In this document: positions 1 through 9,696 of the stretch, piece after piece
How the letters are laid out: each line of letters opens with the position of its first letter
How positions within the stretch are numbered: position 1 is the stretch's first letter
Assembly (NCBI RefSeq): GCF_013402915.1
Contig: NC_050724.1
Coordinates: 682,001-746,000, forward strand
Length of the DNA stretch: 64,000 nucleotides
Reading direction: 5' to 3'
Source of the DNA: Zygotorulaspora mrakii
Lineage: Eukaryota; Ascomycota; Saccharomycetes; Saccharomycetales; Saccharomycetaceae
Notes under the pieces: generated by a model
Told to the model about the DNA's origin: nothing
The model's database searches: none
What the model saw: the letters and a program-made list of their open reading frames with translations, nothing else
Position numbers and translations under genes: made by a program

Positions 1-948
1 CTCAACGGCATCGACAGGCTTGTTAGAAGTTTCCGATTGATGCTCAAGGCCTGAAACAAAATCTTCCAATACTTTTGAAGAGGCGCTGTGGTAGGCTAAT
101 TGGGCGCTTGCTAAATCTTGAATTTCTTTGGAAAAATTAGATTGCGAAATAACTTCCTGCATAACAACCGTTGCATCTTCAGTAGCCTGTGCAAATTGAT
201 CCTCCAAAGTCTCCATTTGCACCCTTAAGGAAGCTTCTTTTTCTGGCTTTGCCTGGGACAAATTGGTTCTTGCAACATCATATTGTATTCTCTTGTACTC
301 AACATCTTTACGTACCTTTTGCACTCTCTTCAAATCGTTTTCTAAACTTTCCCTTAAGCACTTGTTGAACTTGGTCTGAATTAAAGTGTCCTGTTGCAAC
401 CTTGCCTGAGCAATTTTAGCTTGGACGTCACTGTACTTTAGAAGAACGGATCCCAATTGAGCATCGGTGTGATCACCAATTTGATTCAAGTACTCGCTCG
501 AAATAAGAGAAACTTTGCTCAGAGCGTAGTTCAAGGTCCTTGGATCTTTCAAAGGTCCTGGAGTGATTAGAATATTCTGAGCTTCACTAGCGGATGAAGC
601 ATGCGATAGCTCTTTGACCTTAGAGGTAACAATCTTGGAAAAATCATTTATAGATTCAGTAACGTATTTTGGATAATCGTATGACTCGTTTTCATAAACG
701 CTGGTGATGTGCAAGAAATGCTCATAGATCAATTTGATAGTATCGACCTTACGTTCTAGCTCCAAATATTCTTGTGGCAGTTGAGAAATGTCAGTTACTT
801 GTCCGAGTTTCTCTTGGACGAAACGTTGAGTGGATTGTGCCAAAGATGGAATGTCACCCGAGATCTCCTGTGTCTTTTGGGACACAACGGTGGAGAGTTC
901 TTGAAATCTTTTGTTCAAAGAATCAGTGAAATTGTTGAATGTAGACAT
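1..948 (-). CDS. GVP36: BAR-domain protein Gvp36 (3' end outside window)
   Basis: The protein begins MSTFNNFTDSLNKRFQEL, reading leftward from the ATG at 946-948. The frame is open to the left edge, giving 316 codons; S. cerevisiae Gvp36 has 326 residues, so only a short C-terminal piece is missing. The sequence is almost entirely charged heptad-like helix, as expected for a BAR domain that senses or bends membranes. In S. cerevisiae Gvp36 is a Golgi and endocytic protein. It is divergent with PKP1 (gap 564 bp), the same pairing as YIL041W/YIL042C. Identification rests on the recognisable N-terminus plus synteny. No oddities were seen in the visible part. Confidence 0.9.
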   Translation of the reverse strand, partial: MSTFNNFTDSLNKRFQELSTVVSQKTQEISGDIPSLAQSTQRFVQEKLGQVTDISQLPQEYLELERKVDTIKLIYEHFLHITSVYENESYDYPKYVTESINDFSKIVTSKVKELSHASSASEAQNILITPGPLKDPRTLNYALSKVSLISSEYLNQIGDHTDAQLGSVLLKYSDVQAKIAQARLQQDTLIQTKFNKCLRESLENDLKRVQKVRKDVEYKRIQYDVARTNLSQAKPEKEASLRVQMETLEDQFAQATEDATVVMQEVISQSNFSKEIQDLASAQLAYHSASSKVLEDFVSGLEHQSETSNKPVDAVE

Positions 949-1512
949 AGTATGAAGGGACCTTAACCTTAAAGAAGCCTAGTTGATTGATTAATATCCT
1001 TTCAAATGATACTTGAAAGCTCTTTGAAATGTGGATTCTCTTTTCACCCTTTCAAGTGTGTCGCGAATTTTTCCTTTAGATATCAAAACATTGAAGAACT
1101 GAATGCGATAAAAACGGCTCCATTGTCGTAAAGTGATTTATGAGTAGAAGATGCCACATAAGATGAAATAGCATAATAACTAGCAATAGGCACTCGAATT
1201 AGATAAAGATCTCACAGCAGTTTTCAAGAGTAGTAAGTCACGTGAATTCTATAGAATTGAGTTTCATTTTGTTCACTCAGCACTATCTAAGAAATGCCAG
1301 GTGATTGCTCATCTTGGTAATCACCGCTGCCTGATATCAACATATATATCTTGTTTTGACAGCTTTTGTCTTTCAACGTAATGAACTTGGCAGATTCTTT
1401 GAAAAAGGCAACGAGGCATACTCTTACAATGAGTGAAAATTTGAGTTGTCAAGAGGTGATTGCGATCATTCATTAACTCTTTTGGGAGCACAAAGAGACT
1501 TTTAGGTGCGCT
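949..1512. other. Intergenic region, GVP36/PKP1 divergent promoter
   Basis: Shared upstream region of two divergent genes. It holds one clear site, a palindromic E-box at 1238-1245 (listed separately). No other gene or repeat was seen. Confidence 0.6.
1238..1245. promoter_or_regulatory. Palindromic Cbf1-type E-box TCACGTGA
   Basis: TCACGTGA is the preferred full palindrome for the yeast bHLH factor Cbf1; Pho4 or other bHLH proteins also bind the CACGTG core. It lies about 270 bp from the PKP1 ATG and 290 bp from the GVP36 ATG. Function is inferred from the motif alone. Confidence 0.45.
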
Positions 1513-2802
1513 ATGTACCGTTGTTTCACTTCCACTGGTAGGGGAAAGATAGGGGGACGTGTTTTACCGTTACATACTCGTTTATTCTATCAATTAAATA
1601 AGAAGTGCTTAAAGGAAACAGCTTTACAGCGACAAAGGTGTGCTAGGTTCCGTTCAAGCTCAAATACTACATCAAATAACAATAATAAGGCCGATGATGA
1701 ACTTATTGCGATGGCATTTGAGAAACATTACAAGATAAGGTCAAACATTGAGCTGCTAATTCAAGATTATGCTAGAAAACCGATACAACCTGTGACATTT
1801 GATTTCCTCACAAAATACAGACCACCCCTCAAGGATACAGAAATGTATATGCTTAGTATAAAGACAATCAATCTGCTCTTATCTTATACATGTCGGCAGT
1901 TGGATGCAATCCAAGCATTACCGTATATTGTGGTTCTAAACCCAAATATCGAAATAAGCAACTCATTGTATTTAAGGACGCTAGAAACGCTACTTTCAAT
2001 CGATTATCCATACGGAATACAGAATCGCTCTGCGATGGCTCGAATGCTAACGCAGTTCCTAGACGAACACCAGGATACTCTTGTGACTTTGTCTCGGGGA
2101 TTTCAAGAGGTAATGGAGTTTTACCCTAAAGAATCAGTATTCAAATTTTTAAATCAGCATTTGAGAGACAGGATTGCAATGAAGTTGTTAGCTAGACACT
2201 ACCTCTCCTTGTTAGATCAATCAAAAAGGAAAGGGCCAGAAAATATGATTGGGGCCCTACACAAAAATTTGAAAATCTCCGACTTGATTCGCCAGGTGTC
2301 TGAATATGTTAACGATCTTTGTTTTGTCAAATACGACCACACGGTACCTGTATCTATATTATCTGGGGACGATGTGTCATTCCCATGCATACCAACACAC
2401 TTGGAATATGTTTTAACGGAAATTCTGAAGAATTCAAGTAGAGCACATATTGAGGGAAGTACTGCGGATAGTGATTTAACTGAAAAACCAATAGAAATTA
2501 CTGTTGTACGCTGTGATAACGAATTACAAATTAGAATACGTGATTTTGGAGGGGGAATCCCTCCCAACGTGGAGGATAAAATGTTCGATTATTCGTACAG
2601 TACAGTTACGGAAAAGACAAACGATACGGGAGCTGAGGCGTATATGATTCCCGGTGAGGATATTAATAATGTATCTGGCATGGGGTTTGGTTTACCGATG
2701 TGCAGAGCATATCTTGAAATGAGCAGTGGCTCTCTCGAAATTCAAAGTCTATGGGGCTGGGGAACAGACGTCTATATCAAGCTCACTGGCCCCCCATTAT
2801 AA
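1513..2802 (+). CDS. PKP1: Mitochondrial pyruvate dehydrogenase kinase Pkp1
   Basis: A 429-residue BCKD/PDH-kinase-family protein (S. cerevisiae Pkp1 has 394). It inactivates pyruvate dehydrogenase by phosphorylating the E1 alpha subunit in the mitochondrial matrix. The N-terminal ~55 residues are rich in Arg, Ser and Thr with almost no acids, fitting a matrix presequence. The helical regulatory region follows, then a GHKL ATP-binding fold: N-box EILKNSS near residue 303, G1 box DFGGGIP near 344, G2 box GMGFGLP near 389, and a final GTDVYIKL strand. All ATP-site boxes look intact. The ATG at 1513 is used because it provides the presequence. Its neighbour GVP36 matches the YIL042C/YIL041W order. 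Confidence 0.93.
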   Translation: MYRCFTSTGRGKIGGRVLPLHTRLFYQLNKKCLKETALQRQRCARFRSSSNTTSNNNNKADDELIAMAFEKHYKIRSNIELLIQDYARKPIQPVTFDFLTKYRPPLKDTEMYMLSIKTINLLLSYTCRQLDAIQALPYIVVLNPNIEISNSLYLRTLETLLSIDYPYGIQNRSAMARMLTQFLDEHQDTLVTLSRGFQEVMEFYPKESVFKFLNQHLRDRIAMKLLARHYLSLLDQSKRKGPENMIGALHKNLKISDLIRQVSEYVNDLCFVKYDHTVPVSILSGDDVSFPCIPTHLEYVLTEILKNSSRAHIEGSTADSDLTEKPIEITVVRCDNELQIRIRDFGGGIPPNVEDKMFDYSYSTVTEKTNDTGAEAYMIPGEDINNVSGMGFGLPMCRAYLEMSSGSLEIQSLWGWGTDVYIKLTGPPL

Positions 2803-2877
2803 TGTTGCAGGGGTAAAGCTATTTTGGTTTCTTATTTTATTTAGTATTTACAGAATTGTATGTACGAGTTTTCCTCA

Positions 2878-3375
2878 TCACAGCTTACCGCTTGTCCTCG
2901 TTGGTAAGAAAGATACATCTTTGTGGGTCTTCGAAAGTAAACCAATGGCTTGAGCCCTTCTTATGGATTTGGATAGACGGCGCTGGTTCTTTGCTGATAG
3001 GCCAGTCACATCTCTATGCAGTATTTTGCCTGTGGAGGACATAAACTGCGATAACACTTCTGGACTGGTATAAAGGTCTAGTGGATTTATACCATATTTA
3101 TCGAACATGTCATTTTTCGATTGCTTCGTGGAGCCAAATTTCTTCTCCAGATGGAGCCTTGCGAGTGAAAAATCGAATGGATCGTACGTGCTGCTTCTTG
3201 GAAATTTTTTCATGAATCTTGCATCCACTCTTTTATTACCTTCTATGGCATTTGTATTCCCTACGTCAACTGATGTTTTCATATTTGGTGTTAATCTAAC
3301 TTGAGAAATAAATCTGATTGTGGAGCAGTTAAGAGATTTAGCCTGCTTAATCGGAAGCATTAAACGAGTTAACAT
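2878..3375 (-). CDS. RSM18: Mitochondrial small-subunit ribosomal protein bS18m (Rsm18)
   Basis: 165 residues; S. cerevisiae Rsm18 has 138. The C-terminal half carries the bS18 fold: YGINPLDLYTSPEVLSQF, then the basic KNQRRLSKSIRRAQAIGLL segment that contacts small-subunit rRNA. The N-terminus (MLTRLMLPIKQAKSL) is basic and amphipathic, consistent with a matrix-targeting presequence. It is convergent with PKP1 with a 75 bp gap and corresponds in position and orientation to YER050C. No key feature appears missing. Confidence 0.9.
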   Translation of the reverse strand: MLTRLMLPIKQAKSLNCSTIRFISQVRLTPNMKTSVDVGNTNAIEGNKRVDARFMKKFPRSSTYDPFDFSLARLHLEKKFGSTKQSKNDMFDKYGINPLDLYTSPEVLSQFMSSTGKILHRDVTGLSAKNQRRLSKSIRRAQAIGLLSKTHKDVSFLPTRTSGKL

Positions 3376-4650
3376 GCTTATCCGTTAAAATGTGGGGTAG
3401 GTGATAATCAAAACACCTGTTCAACACCGTTTTACTTAAAGTATGCTGTTGTCTAGTTCCTTTGAAGAAGAGTTTTTTTCAAAAATACGATCTAATCAAA
3501 ATTCCAATAGAGAAGCCGAAATACCTGTGTACGACATCAGTAGTAGCAGTGAGATGCCAATAAAGAGGAAGATTATGAGACTCAATTCAAGCACTCCAAT
3601 ATTGCTCCGTTTGACCTCAAGCATTAGAGGCTTATGTAGGCAATGCTGACAGTATTTTTTGATAGGTAGTTGATTAGCAATGACTGTGAGTATCTCCGAA
3701 AGATGTAGGACTCCAAGTTCGTAATGTGGTAAACTCATCTCGATTGGCACCTTGAAAGTAGACTGGCTTGGTGCCCATGTGTCAGTCATATCAAAACACA
3801 TTTTGGGATAGTGTTATATTTCTAGTCACTTCGGCTCAATAGAACGGCTGTCTATCACTTCGGCGGCTAATGATGATGACATACAGCTGAATGCTAATTT
3901 GACAAATTTTTGCTGGAATGAACTAAGGACCTTGTTGAAGGGTATTTTGTGCCCTCAAACTGCCGAAATGAGAGCATCATCATAGGTATTACCGATTTAG
4001 CGGTCGTTTTCACTCGGGGGTAACCTCCACATATGATGGCGTACAATGGGTAGCTTTAAAAACAATACTGCCGTCAACAAAAATTTACTCTATTGCTATG
4101 TTTTTAGTTTTATCTGTGTGTCTGGAAACTGCTCTTAGGTTACTACTCCCTGAATTCCACGAGGTAACTTTTGAGTCATCTAAAATTTAGATAAGAGCAC
4201 AAGCTTGAATAAAATTGCCGTCATTACTATCCGCAGAGTATTCAAATATTAATAAGTACATTCAAAAAACTCCAGAGACCTTCAACAGGGTTTATTTTGC
4301 CATTATAACGATTTTAAAGAAATATGAAATTGCAAGATAGGCGCCATGAATTGGCATAGTCACGTCCCTCCAAAATGATGCTTACGCATTTAAAGTACAG
4401 AAACGCTTGAGCCATAGGCTCAAACTCGGTAGAAAACTCTGTGGAATTGAGTTAGTTACCTGTGCTGTTCTTTATTACTTGTGTCGCAGCTTTTGAACAT
4501 GTATCCGAAGATAGTGTCTTGTTGGACTTGCTTTTGCCGTGATTTCGCGTAGGTGTCTTTTAAGAACACAGTGAGAAGTAAGTGACGAGGAAAACGTATA
4601 AATAGAAGAGCATTCAATGGCTTTAAGCGACATTTGAGCGGTTATATCAG
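3376..4650. other. Intergenic region, RSM18 to JHD1
   Basis: A 1.27 kb gap upstream of both RSM18 and JHD1. It contains a 101-codon minus-strand ORF with a tail-anchor-like end (listed separately). An overlapping 68-codon plus-strand ORF at 3443-3649 is not supported. No tRNA or repeat was seen. I looked here for a displaced JHD1 PHD finger and found none. Confidence 0.5.
3496..3801 (-). CDS. Unrecognised small ORF with possible C-terminal membrane anchor
   Basis: 101 codons from the ATG at 3799-3801. I do not recognise it. What can be seen: one CxxC (CQHC) in the middle, and near the C-terminus a strongly hydrophobic stretch of about 20 residues beginning GVLELSLIIFLF, with only a short tail after it, like a tail-anchored protein. 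It sits upstream of RSM18 on the same strand. Against it: S. cerevisiae has nothing between YER050C and YER051W, and an ORF of this length can arise by chance. Low confidence. Confidence 0.25.
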   Translation of the reverse strand: MCFDMTDTWAPSQSTFKVPIEMSLPHYELGVLHLSEILTVIANQLPIKKYCQHCLHKPLMLEVKRSNIGVLELSLIIFLFIGISLLLLMSYTGISASLLEF

Positions 4651-5868
4651 ATGAGCAAAAGAGACTTCTCCCCCAGTCATCAAGTGGCTGGAGAACCTAT
4701 TGCCAAGAAACGATCCGGCTTGAGGAACAAACAGCCGATTGATTATATTGCACTGAATGAAGGCGATGACAAAAAACTGAAGCATGTTCACCCCCATACG
4801 GAAGCATTCTTGGCATGTTTTGAAAGATATGAGAATACTAAAAGTGTCCTGGACTCCAAAAGTTTCAATCAGAATTTTGCATCGGTTGATAAACCAATCA
4901 AGATACTAGATCCTGAGAATTCCGGGATGGTGATACCCAGTCCTAAAGATCTTGGATTTTCTGATCATGACAGAAGTCTAACTGTAGATGATATTACAAA
5001 GGCACTTGGCGAAGACTATCCGGTGGACGTCATGGACATTCAAACCCAGCAAAATGAGAGATGGTCCATGTCGCAATGGAATGACTATTTCAGCAAGACT
5101 ACACCCGAAGAGAGGGACCGTGTACGAAATGTCATATCACTGGAGGTTTCGCATGTCAATCGCTTAAAAATCGAAAGGCCAAAAGGTGTTGAAGAAAACG
5201 ATCTTGTTAATATACTTTGGGATTTTGTGGGAATTGAGGATACCAAACCAAAAGTGACGCGCTACATACTGATGTCGGCAGCAAATTCATACACTGATTT
5301 TCATTTGGATTTTGCTGGTACATCGGTTTACTACAATTTAATTTCGGGAAATAAAAAGTTCATACTGTTTCCACCGACGGAGAGTAATTTGCAAAAATAT
5401 TCAAGTTGGTGTACCGATCCCAATCAGAATATAATATTCTTAGGTGATATTTTAACGGATGGTACAGCGATGGAATTGAATGGAGGTGATCTCTTTATGA
5501 TTCCCTCCGGTTTTATCCATGCTGTATATACTCCCCAAGATTCTTTGATAATAGGTGGGAATTTTCTAACCGTACGGAACGTAGACACCCAATTAGATGT
5601 TGTTGCTGTAGAGAGACTTACTAAGGTGCCGAAACGGTTTACTTTTCCCCATTTCGACTTGGTTATGGGTAAATGTTGTGAATGGGTCCTTTCTCGTTCA
5701 ACCGATAAAAATGTAAAACTCGAAAAGATGACGCCAGCGATAATGAAAAAATCAATGGAGGCTCTGATACGGTACATGGAGAAGCCACAAATAAAGTACA
5801 AACCTGTTAATTACTCGTCAAAGAGAATACTGATTAAAGAACTAAAGCTATATCTAGATAAGTGGTAA
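4651..5868 (+). CDS. JHD1: JmjC-domain histone demethylase Jhd1, without PHD finger
   Basis: 405 residues against 492 in S. cerevisiae Jhd1, a KDM2-type, Fe(II)/2-oxoglutarate-dependent H3K36 demethylase. The JmjC core is well preserved: Fe ligands H218 and D220 in FHLDFAG, a second His H290 in GFIHAVYTP, and the 2-oxoglutarate Lys near K235 in GNKKF. The protein starts at a segment that in S. cerevisiae follows the PHD finger (…QPIDYIALNEG), so the N-terminal PHD zinc finger is absent. An in-frame TAA shortly upstream of the ATG blocks any extension, and no zinc-finger-like coding was seen upstream. Position and strand match YER051W. Confidence 0.9.
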   Translation: MSKRDFSPSHQVAGEPIAKKRSGLRNKQPIDYIALNEGDDKKLKHVHPHTEAFLACFERYENTKSVLDSKSFNQNFASVDKPIKILDPENSGMVIPSPKDLGFSDHDRSLTVDDITKALGEDYPVDVMDIQTQQNERWSMSQWNDYFSKTTPEERDRVRNVISLEVSHVNRLKIERPKGVEENDLVNILWDFVGIEDTKPKVTRYILMSAANSYTDFHLDFAGTSVYYNLISGNKKFILFPPTESNLQKYSSWCTDPNQNIIFLGDILTDGTAMELNGGDLFMIPSGFIHAVYTPQDSLIIGGNFLTVRNVDTQLDVVAVERLTKVPKRFTFPHFDLVMGKCCEWVLSRSTDKNVKLEKMTPAIMKKSMEALIRYMEKPQIKYKPVNYSSKRILIKELKLYLDKW

Positions 5869-5993
5869 TAATCCGGGGTCGTATGTAATTATATGCATTC
5901 GAACTTGTTGGTTTCGATGAAATATATGATGAGGTGACAATTAGAACTGGATCCAACAAGACCTAAAATTGACATTCTTAATCTGCATCTTAG

Positions 5994-6884
<891 letters not shown>

Positions 6885-7023
6885 TAATGCCCTGTTTTTC
6901 TGGCTTCCTTGCGGATAGTAATTAATTATATGATCGTTTTCTATCTCATAAAAATATGTACATTTTAGAAAAAGATATAGATATTAATTAGTATTGGTGT
7001 TGTGAGTTTTGTGAGTGGCCATT

Positions 7024-8583
7024 TCAAAGATCTAAATTTTTTATTTGTTCCAAACGTTCATTAATCGCATGTTCAAAGCTGTTTTTCGACTTATTGTCTT
7101 CAAGCAATTTCGCATGAATAGACTGCAAAGCCTTTATGGAGTCAACTTCTTCAATGACGCAGGAAATATTTATTTCGTTAGCACCCTGAGATATCATTTC
7201 AATATTGATACCATTTGCAGCTAATGTAGAAAACATGGTGCCAGCAATGCCAATATACTGCTTCATTTGCTTACCAACAAGGGAAACGATAGCCATCTTT
7301 TTGATGAGATCAACTTTACCTAAAGGTTTCAATTTTTCCACAGCAAGTCTTAAACTCTTCAAGGCATCAGAGTCTGGTATGGGTAAAGCCATCGAGACGT
7401 GAACTTCTGAAGTAGAGATTAAATCAACAACCAGCTTGTATCTGTCCAAAATAGTGAATATTTGAGCCAAAAATCCATGTGATAAAGTCTTCTTATTTGA
7501 ATGAATATTCAGTACAATAATATCGTTTTTAGTTGTAATTGCTGTTGCGCCTCTTCTCTTTTTTTCAAAGAAGGATGAAGATAAAGCCTCAGGTGGATGC
7601 GGTGGGGTTGCTTCTCCCTTCTTAGCAACATCGTCAGGATAGATAATGGTACCGTCACCCTTGGGATTTTGCACGTTTTTAATTCTAATAGGAATCTTTG
7701 CTCTAATAACTTGTTCCATGGTAAATGGATGAATAACTTCGGAACCATAGTATGTCAATTCGGCAGCCTCTTCAGGTGTAACACTATCCAGTAAACGTGC
7801 CTGAGAAACTTTACGTGGATCAGCAGTAAATATACCATCAACTTCTTTCCACACCTGCAACTCGTCCGCATTTAATGCAACAGCAATCAATGCGGCACAA
7901 AGATCTGTGTAGCCACGACCAACACCATTCAATAAACCCATTGGTACTAGACCGAAAAAACCAGTGAATACAGGTACGATCTTTTCCCTGGAACTGACAA
8001 AAGGTTGCAGTGTTTTCCTTAATGCCGATACCATTAAAGCGTAAAAGCTACTATCTAATGTAGTCGCAGTAAAATCAGAGGGGATAATATGCGTTAGATC
8101 AACGAATTTAGCTTTGCAACCACGATCATTACATAGGGTTGCAATAAAGAGACAACTCAATTTTTCACCGCATGCCATTACCAAATCCATTGTTCTTGGA
8201 CTGACTTCACCCAAAATTTTGGACGCCTCCAAATATTTACTGACCATATCCAGTTCTTTGTTCGTATCTGTCACTAATTTTGTTTGCAATACTGGATTTT
8301 GGATATAGGCTTCAGCATTTTGAACATGGTCTTGCCTTACAGCTTCAATAATCTGGGTATAATCCGATTCCTGGGAAGCTAAATCACAACAGCGCAGTAA
8401 CCTGGATGTAGTACCTTCAGCTTTGGTGTAAGAGGATCTCGCAGAACACACCACTGCGACACTGTTATTATTTTCTTCGGTGTAGAACTTTATAATATCA
8501 TCAACAATGTCGGTTGGAAACTTACCAACTGAAGTACCACCAAATTTTTGTACCACCCAATTAGTTTGCATATTGTACTCCAT
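7024..8583 (-). CDS. HOM3: Aspartate kinase Hom3
   Basis: 519 residues (S. cerevisiae 527). It phosphorylates L-aspartate, the first step of the threonine, methionine and homoserine pathway, in the cytosol. The kinase signature KFGGTSVG is at residues 13-20, followed by CSARSS and the SCGEKLS-type region. The C-terminal third contains the paired ACT domains that give threonine feedback inhibition. It matches YER052C. A perfect Gcn4 site lies about 185 bp upstream, fitting general amino-acid control. Convergent with CBR1 (139 bp gap). Confidence 0.97.
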   Translation of the reverse strand: MEYNMQTNWVVQKFGGTSVGKFPTDIVDDIIKFYTEENNNSVAVVCSARSSYTKAEGTTSRLLRCCDLASQESDYTQIIEAVRQDHVQNAEAYIQNPVLQTKLVTDTNKELDMVSKYLEASKILGEVSPRTMDLVMACGEKLSCLFIATLCNDRGCKAKFVDLTHIIPSDFTATTLDSSFYALMVSALRKTLQPFVSSREKIVPVFTGFFGLVPMGLLNGVGRGYTDLCAALIAVALNADELQVWKEVDGIFTADPRKVSQARLLDSVTPEEAAELTYYGSEVIHPFTMEQVIRAKIPIRIKNVQNPKGDGTIIYPDDVAKKGEATPPHPPEALSSSFFEKKRRGATAITTKNDIIVLNIHSNKKTLSHGFLAQIFTILDRYKLVVDLISTSEVHVSMALPIPDSDALKSLRLAVEKLKPLGKVDLIKKMAIVSLVGKQMKQYIGIAGTMFSTLAANGINIEMISQGANEINISCVIEEVDSIKALQSIHAKLLEDNKSKNSFEHAINERLEQIKNLDL

Positions 8584-9036
8584 CTTAAACGGGACTAAAA
8601 GATTGGCTCGAGAATTGATCTGCTGGAATGAGCCTTCAAGAATCTCGTTTTTTAATTTTTGGCTGGAGTTTTATTAAATATTTTTTCACTTTTTTTTTTC
8701 TTTTCATGACGAAGTCAATTTTTACACAAATCGCGTAGATCTTTTGAAAGCTGCTATTTTTTGGGTTTGAGTCATCGTGAGGCTACTTTGTGATAGAATA
8801 TGAGAGAAGAATGAGAATTGACAGTTATTAGTAATTGAGTTTGAATAGTAACTGCACCAGCAGATTATAGAAAAGGTGATAAGACAAGTGTCAAATAACC
8901 TATGATACGCATCCGGTTAATCATCCTCGAAGATTACAGCATTATGAGACAATTGATAAATATGAAAACGTAATTGTGAAATGTACACTACTAAATCTTG
9001 TAAAATATATCTAAACTGATCAGTCCTTTTGGGCTC
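8584..9036. other. Intergenic region, HOM3 promoter
   Basis: Upstream region of HOM3 and 3' flank of the cytochrome b5-domain gene. It contains a T-rich stretch near 8690 and the Gcn4 site at 8768-8775. Nothing else was seen. Confidence 0.6.
8768..8775 (+). promoter_or_regulatory. Gcn4 site TGAGTCAT upstream of HOM3
   Basis: An exact match to the Gcn4 core TGAGTCA with the favoured flanking T, about 185 bp before the HOM3 ATG. HOM3 is a known Gcn4 target in S. cerevisiae. Confidence 0.65.
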
Positions 9037-9696
9037 TTAATAAGCCCAATCTGGTATTCCATCTGTATCTGAAACCTGTTCCTGATATGATGTGAATGAT
9101 GCAAATGTGTTATCTCTCTTCGATGTTGTCGAATTATTTGTAGATGTCATGTGTTGGTAGACTTTCATGTACATCAGCGCAAAAAGACAAAATAGTATAG
9201 TGAGGATGAGAAACAGTGAATACACTTTGTTCCACAATAAATAACCATCCAGTGATTGACCACGCCCCATTATAATGCTGTCGGTTTGAGTGATGTAATC
9301 ACCCGCGCCGCTTAGAGATTCGGCATCATCGCCTTTCTCTGCCTTTGTAACGGCATATTTAGAATCTCGAGTCGGGTTCCTTCCCTTCTTTATTGTTCCC
9401 ACGACGTACCCTTTGAAAGATCCTTGTGGCATATCGTAGAGCAAACTTTCCATGGAATGTCCGACATCATCAAATTGATACGTTGCATCCATGCCCGCAT
9501 ATTTCAACAGTATCTGTGAGCCACCGGGATGTGAAGAAAGAATCGGCCCTATATCGTAGACTCGCCCATGCACAATCATCCAACAATCCCACGCTTTGTC
9601 ATGTTTTCTAACTTGTTCGGGGCTGAACGTTGGAAAGTTATCCAAACTTTTACACTCACAATCGTCTTCATGGCAGTTAGCCTCTGAGGTTACCAT
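9037..9696 (-). CDS. Cytochrome b5-domain membrane protein, not found at this locus in S. cerevisiae
   Basis: 219 residues from the ATG at 9694-9696; the frame is open further upstream but without an ATG. A cytochrome b5 heme-binding domain spans about residues 24-105, with both axial histidines visible: H56 in HPGGSQ and H80 in VGHS. A single hydrophobic segment at 153-176 is followed by a Ser/Thr-rich tail ending PDWAY. The protein is probably a membrane-anchored electron carrier with its heme domain in the cytosol. It is longer than Cyb5 (120 residues) and diverges from it. S. cerevisiae has no gene between HOM3 and PIC2 or between CBR1 and AGE2 that fits. The domain call is firm; the electron partner is unknown. 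Confidence 0.8.
   Translation of the reverse strand: MVTSEANCHEDDCECKSLDNFPTFSPEQVRKHDKAWDCWMIVHGRVYDIGPILSSHPGGSQILLKYAGMDATYQFDDVGHSMESLLYDMPQGSFKGYVVGTIKKGRNPTRDSKYAVTKAEKGDDAESLSGAGDYITQTDSIIMGRGQSLDGYLLWNKVYSLFLILTILFCLFALMYMKVYQHMTSTNNSTTSKRDNTFASFTSYQEQVSDTDGIPDWAY

Noticed and set aside
4400..4650. Possible displaced PHD-finger coding upstream of JHD1
   Set aside because: A short Cys-containing frame near 4500 (CWTCFC) lacks the PHD Cys4-His-Cys3 spacing and stops early.
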